Assembly: GCA_030065825.1 (NCBI GenBank)
Contig: JASJCY010000045.1
Location: 1 to 32,862 of the forward strand
Origin: Nostocaceae cyanobacterium
GTDB lineage: Bacteria > Cyanobacteriota > Cyanobacteriia > Cyanobacteriales > Nostocaceae
Reading direction: 5' to 3'
DNA length: 32,862 bases
The position numbers and the translations under genes were made by a program. Shown here one piece after another: positions 32,533-32,862 of the stretch. Below the pieces are notes generated by a model. That model was not told where the DNA came from. It was given only the letters and a program-made list of their open reading frames with translations, and did not search any database. How positions within the stretch are numbered: the first letter of the stretch is position 1; each line of letters begins with the position of its first letter.

Positions 32533-32732
32533 TTGATAAAAAATCTCCAAAATCAGATGAATATAGCAATTTCCCCTTGGATAGAATAGACATCTGTGGG
32601 ATGGGCATTCCTGCCCGTCCTAATTTCACGATTCCCTTTGTATTGCATACCCTCCGGGTAGACACGGAGTGGCTTCTGTAAGTAGGCTCCACCTACAACT
32701 GAAAACCGCTATATAAAACTCTCGTGAGGGTC
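32533..32732. repeat. repeat cluster downstream of the kinase
   Basis: ATATAGCAATTT (32564-32575) and TGAAAACCGCTATAT (32700-32714) are inverse ends like those of the element at 4032-4265, with mismatches. Inside lies one GGATGGGCATTCCTGCCCGT stem-loop (32599-32618) and CACCTACAACTGAAAAC, which is shared with 10619-10635. A 61-codon minus-strand frame here is not credible. Confidence 0.7.
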
Positions 32733-32803
32733 GAGAAACCGGGTTTCTTTTGGTTTATATACTCTGATTATCGGTTACCCACCTATAGAAACCCGGTTTC
32801 TTC
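32733..32803. repeat. dispersed palindromic element, short relative (copy 7)
   Basis: Two inverted arms, CGAGAAACCGGGTTTCTT and ATAGAAACCCGGTTTCTT, around a 35-base centre. The outer TTGCACC/GGTGCAA ends are missing. Confidence 0.75.
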
Positions 32804-32809
32804 ACTTTA

Positions 32810-32862
32810 AGAGGATGTTTGTCAAGTCTAAAAACTTACTTAAAACCCAATACGGTACTGCT
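32810..32862. repeat. left end of a second AGAGGATGTTTG element, cut by the window
   Basis: AGAGGATGTTTGTCAAGT and the following CTAAAAACTTACTTAAAACC closely follow the left end of the element at 23165. The rest lies beyond the window, so it could be another MITE-like copy or the end of a full insertion sequence with a transposase. Confidence 0.65.

Noticed and set aside
1-32862. tRNA, rRNA, transposase or phage genes
   Set aside because: I looked for characteristic tRNA loops and transposase or integrase motifs and saw none; a covariance-model scan would settle small RNAs, which I cannot judge by eye.

Overview
The window looks like chromosomal DNA of a filamentous, probably heterocyst-forming (Nostocales-type) cyanobacterium. 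The evidence is AT-rich sequence, repeated GCGATCGC (HIP1-type) octamers, heptanucleotide tandem repeats (STRR-type), many dispersed palindromic elements between genes, and a gene set with a cyanobacterial flavour: a DUF1822 / CHAT-CHASE2 operon, an Rcp1-like receiver, inverted REC-kinase hybrids, an ethylene-receptor-type kinase, a GAF kinase with a bilin-type Cys-His, and a Psb35-like small membrane protein. I see no tRNA, rRNA, CRISPR array, transposase or phage gene.

Layout. 1-679: a truncated unknown gene (minus) diverges from a small XRE-like regulator (plus) across an operator-like region holding a perfect 24-bp palindrome. 771-1492: an array of 56-bp tandem repeats in two alternating variants. 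1517-3646 (minus): a subtilisin-like protease with a P domain and C-terminal RTX repeats. 3647-4580: intergenic mobile-like palindromes. 4581-9942 (minus): a three-gene unit of a sigma-factor-like protein, a DUF1822 protein and a membrane-anchored CHAT (caspase-like)-CHASE2 protein; the start codon of the last lies inside a heptamer repeat. 9943-10644: repeats. 10645-16079: a two-component cluster made of a NarL/FixJ regulator (minus) facing a sensorless histidine kinase, an Rcp1-like receiver and two REC-first hybrid kinases (plus). 16634-18867: two tandem MscS-type channels. 19132-21226: a zinc nucleoside deaminase and an ABC1/UbiB-type kinase, probably co-transcribed. 21505-22929: an unknown membrane protein with a weakly voltage-sensor-like segment. 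23611-24774 (minus): three small proteins, one hydrophilic, one unknown, one Psb35-like. 25221-27230 (minus): a GAF-GAF histidine kinase. 27717-29201 (plus): a cytoplasmic GH13 alpha-amylase. 30103-32532 (plus): an 809-residue kinase with an ethylene-receptor-like membrane domain, three PAS domains and a kinase core paralogous to the sensorless kinase at 11717. 32533-32862: repeats, including the end of an inverted-repeat element cut by the window edge.

How the genes may work together (inference). The strongest candidate for an under-described system is the sigma-like / DUF1822 / CHAT-CHASE2 unit, which reads as a possible extracytoplasmic-sensing, protease-linked transcription switch. The second is the signalling set built around two paralogous kinase cores. 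One is free-standing and sits near an Rcp1-like receiver. The other is fused to an ethylene-receptor domain in which two residues known to matter for ethylene binding in plant ETR1 (Asp25 and Lys91) are replaced by Asn and Arg. The remaining genes look like ordinary cyanobacterial housekeeping or stress functions separated by an unusually rich set of small dispersed repeats.
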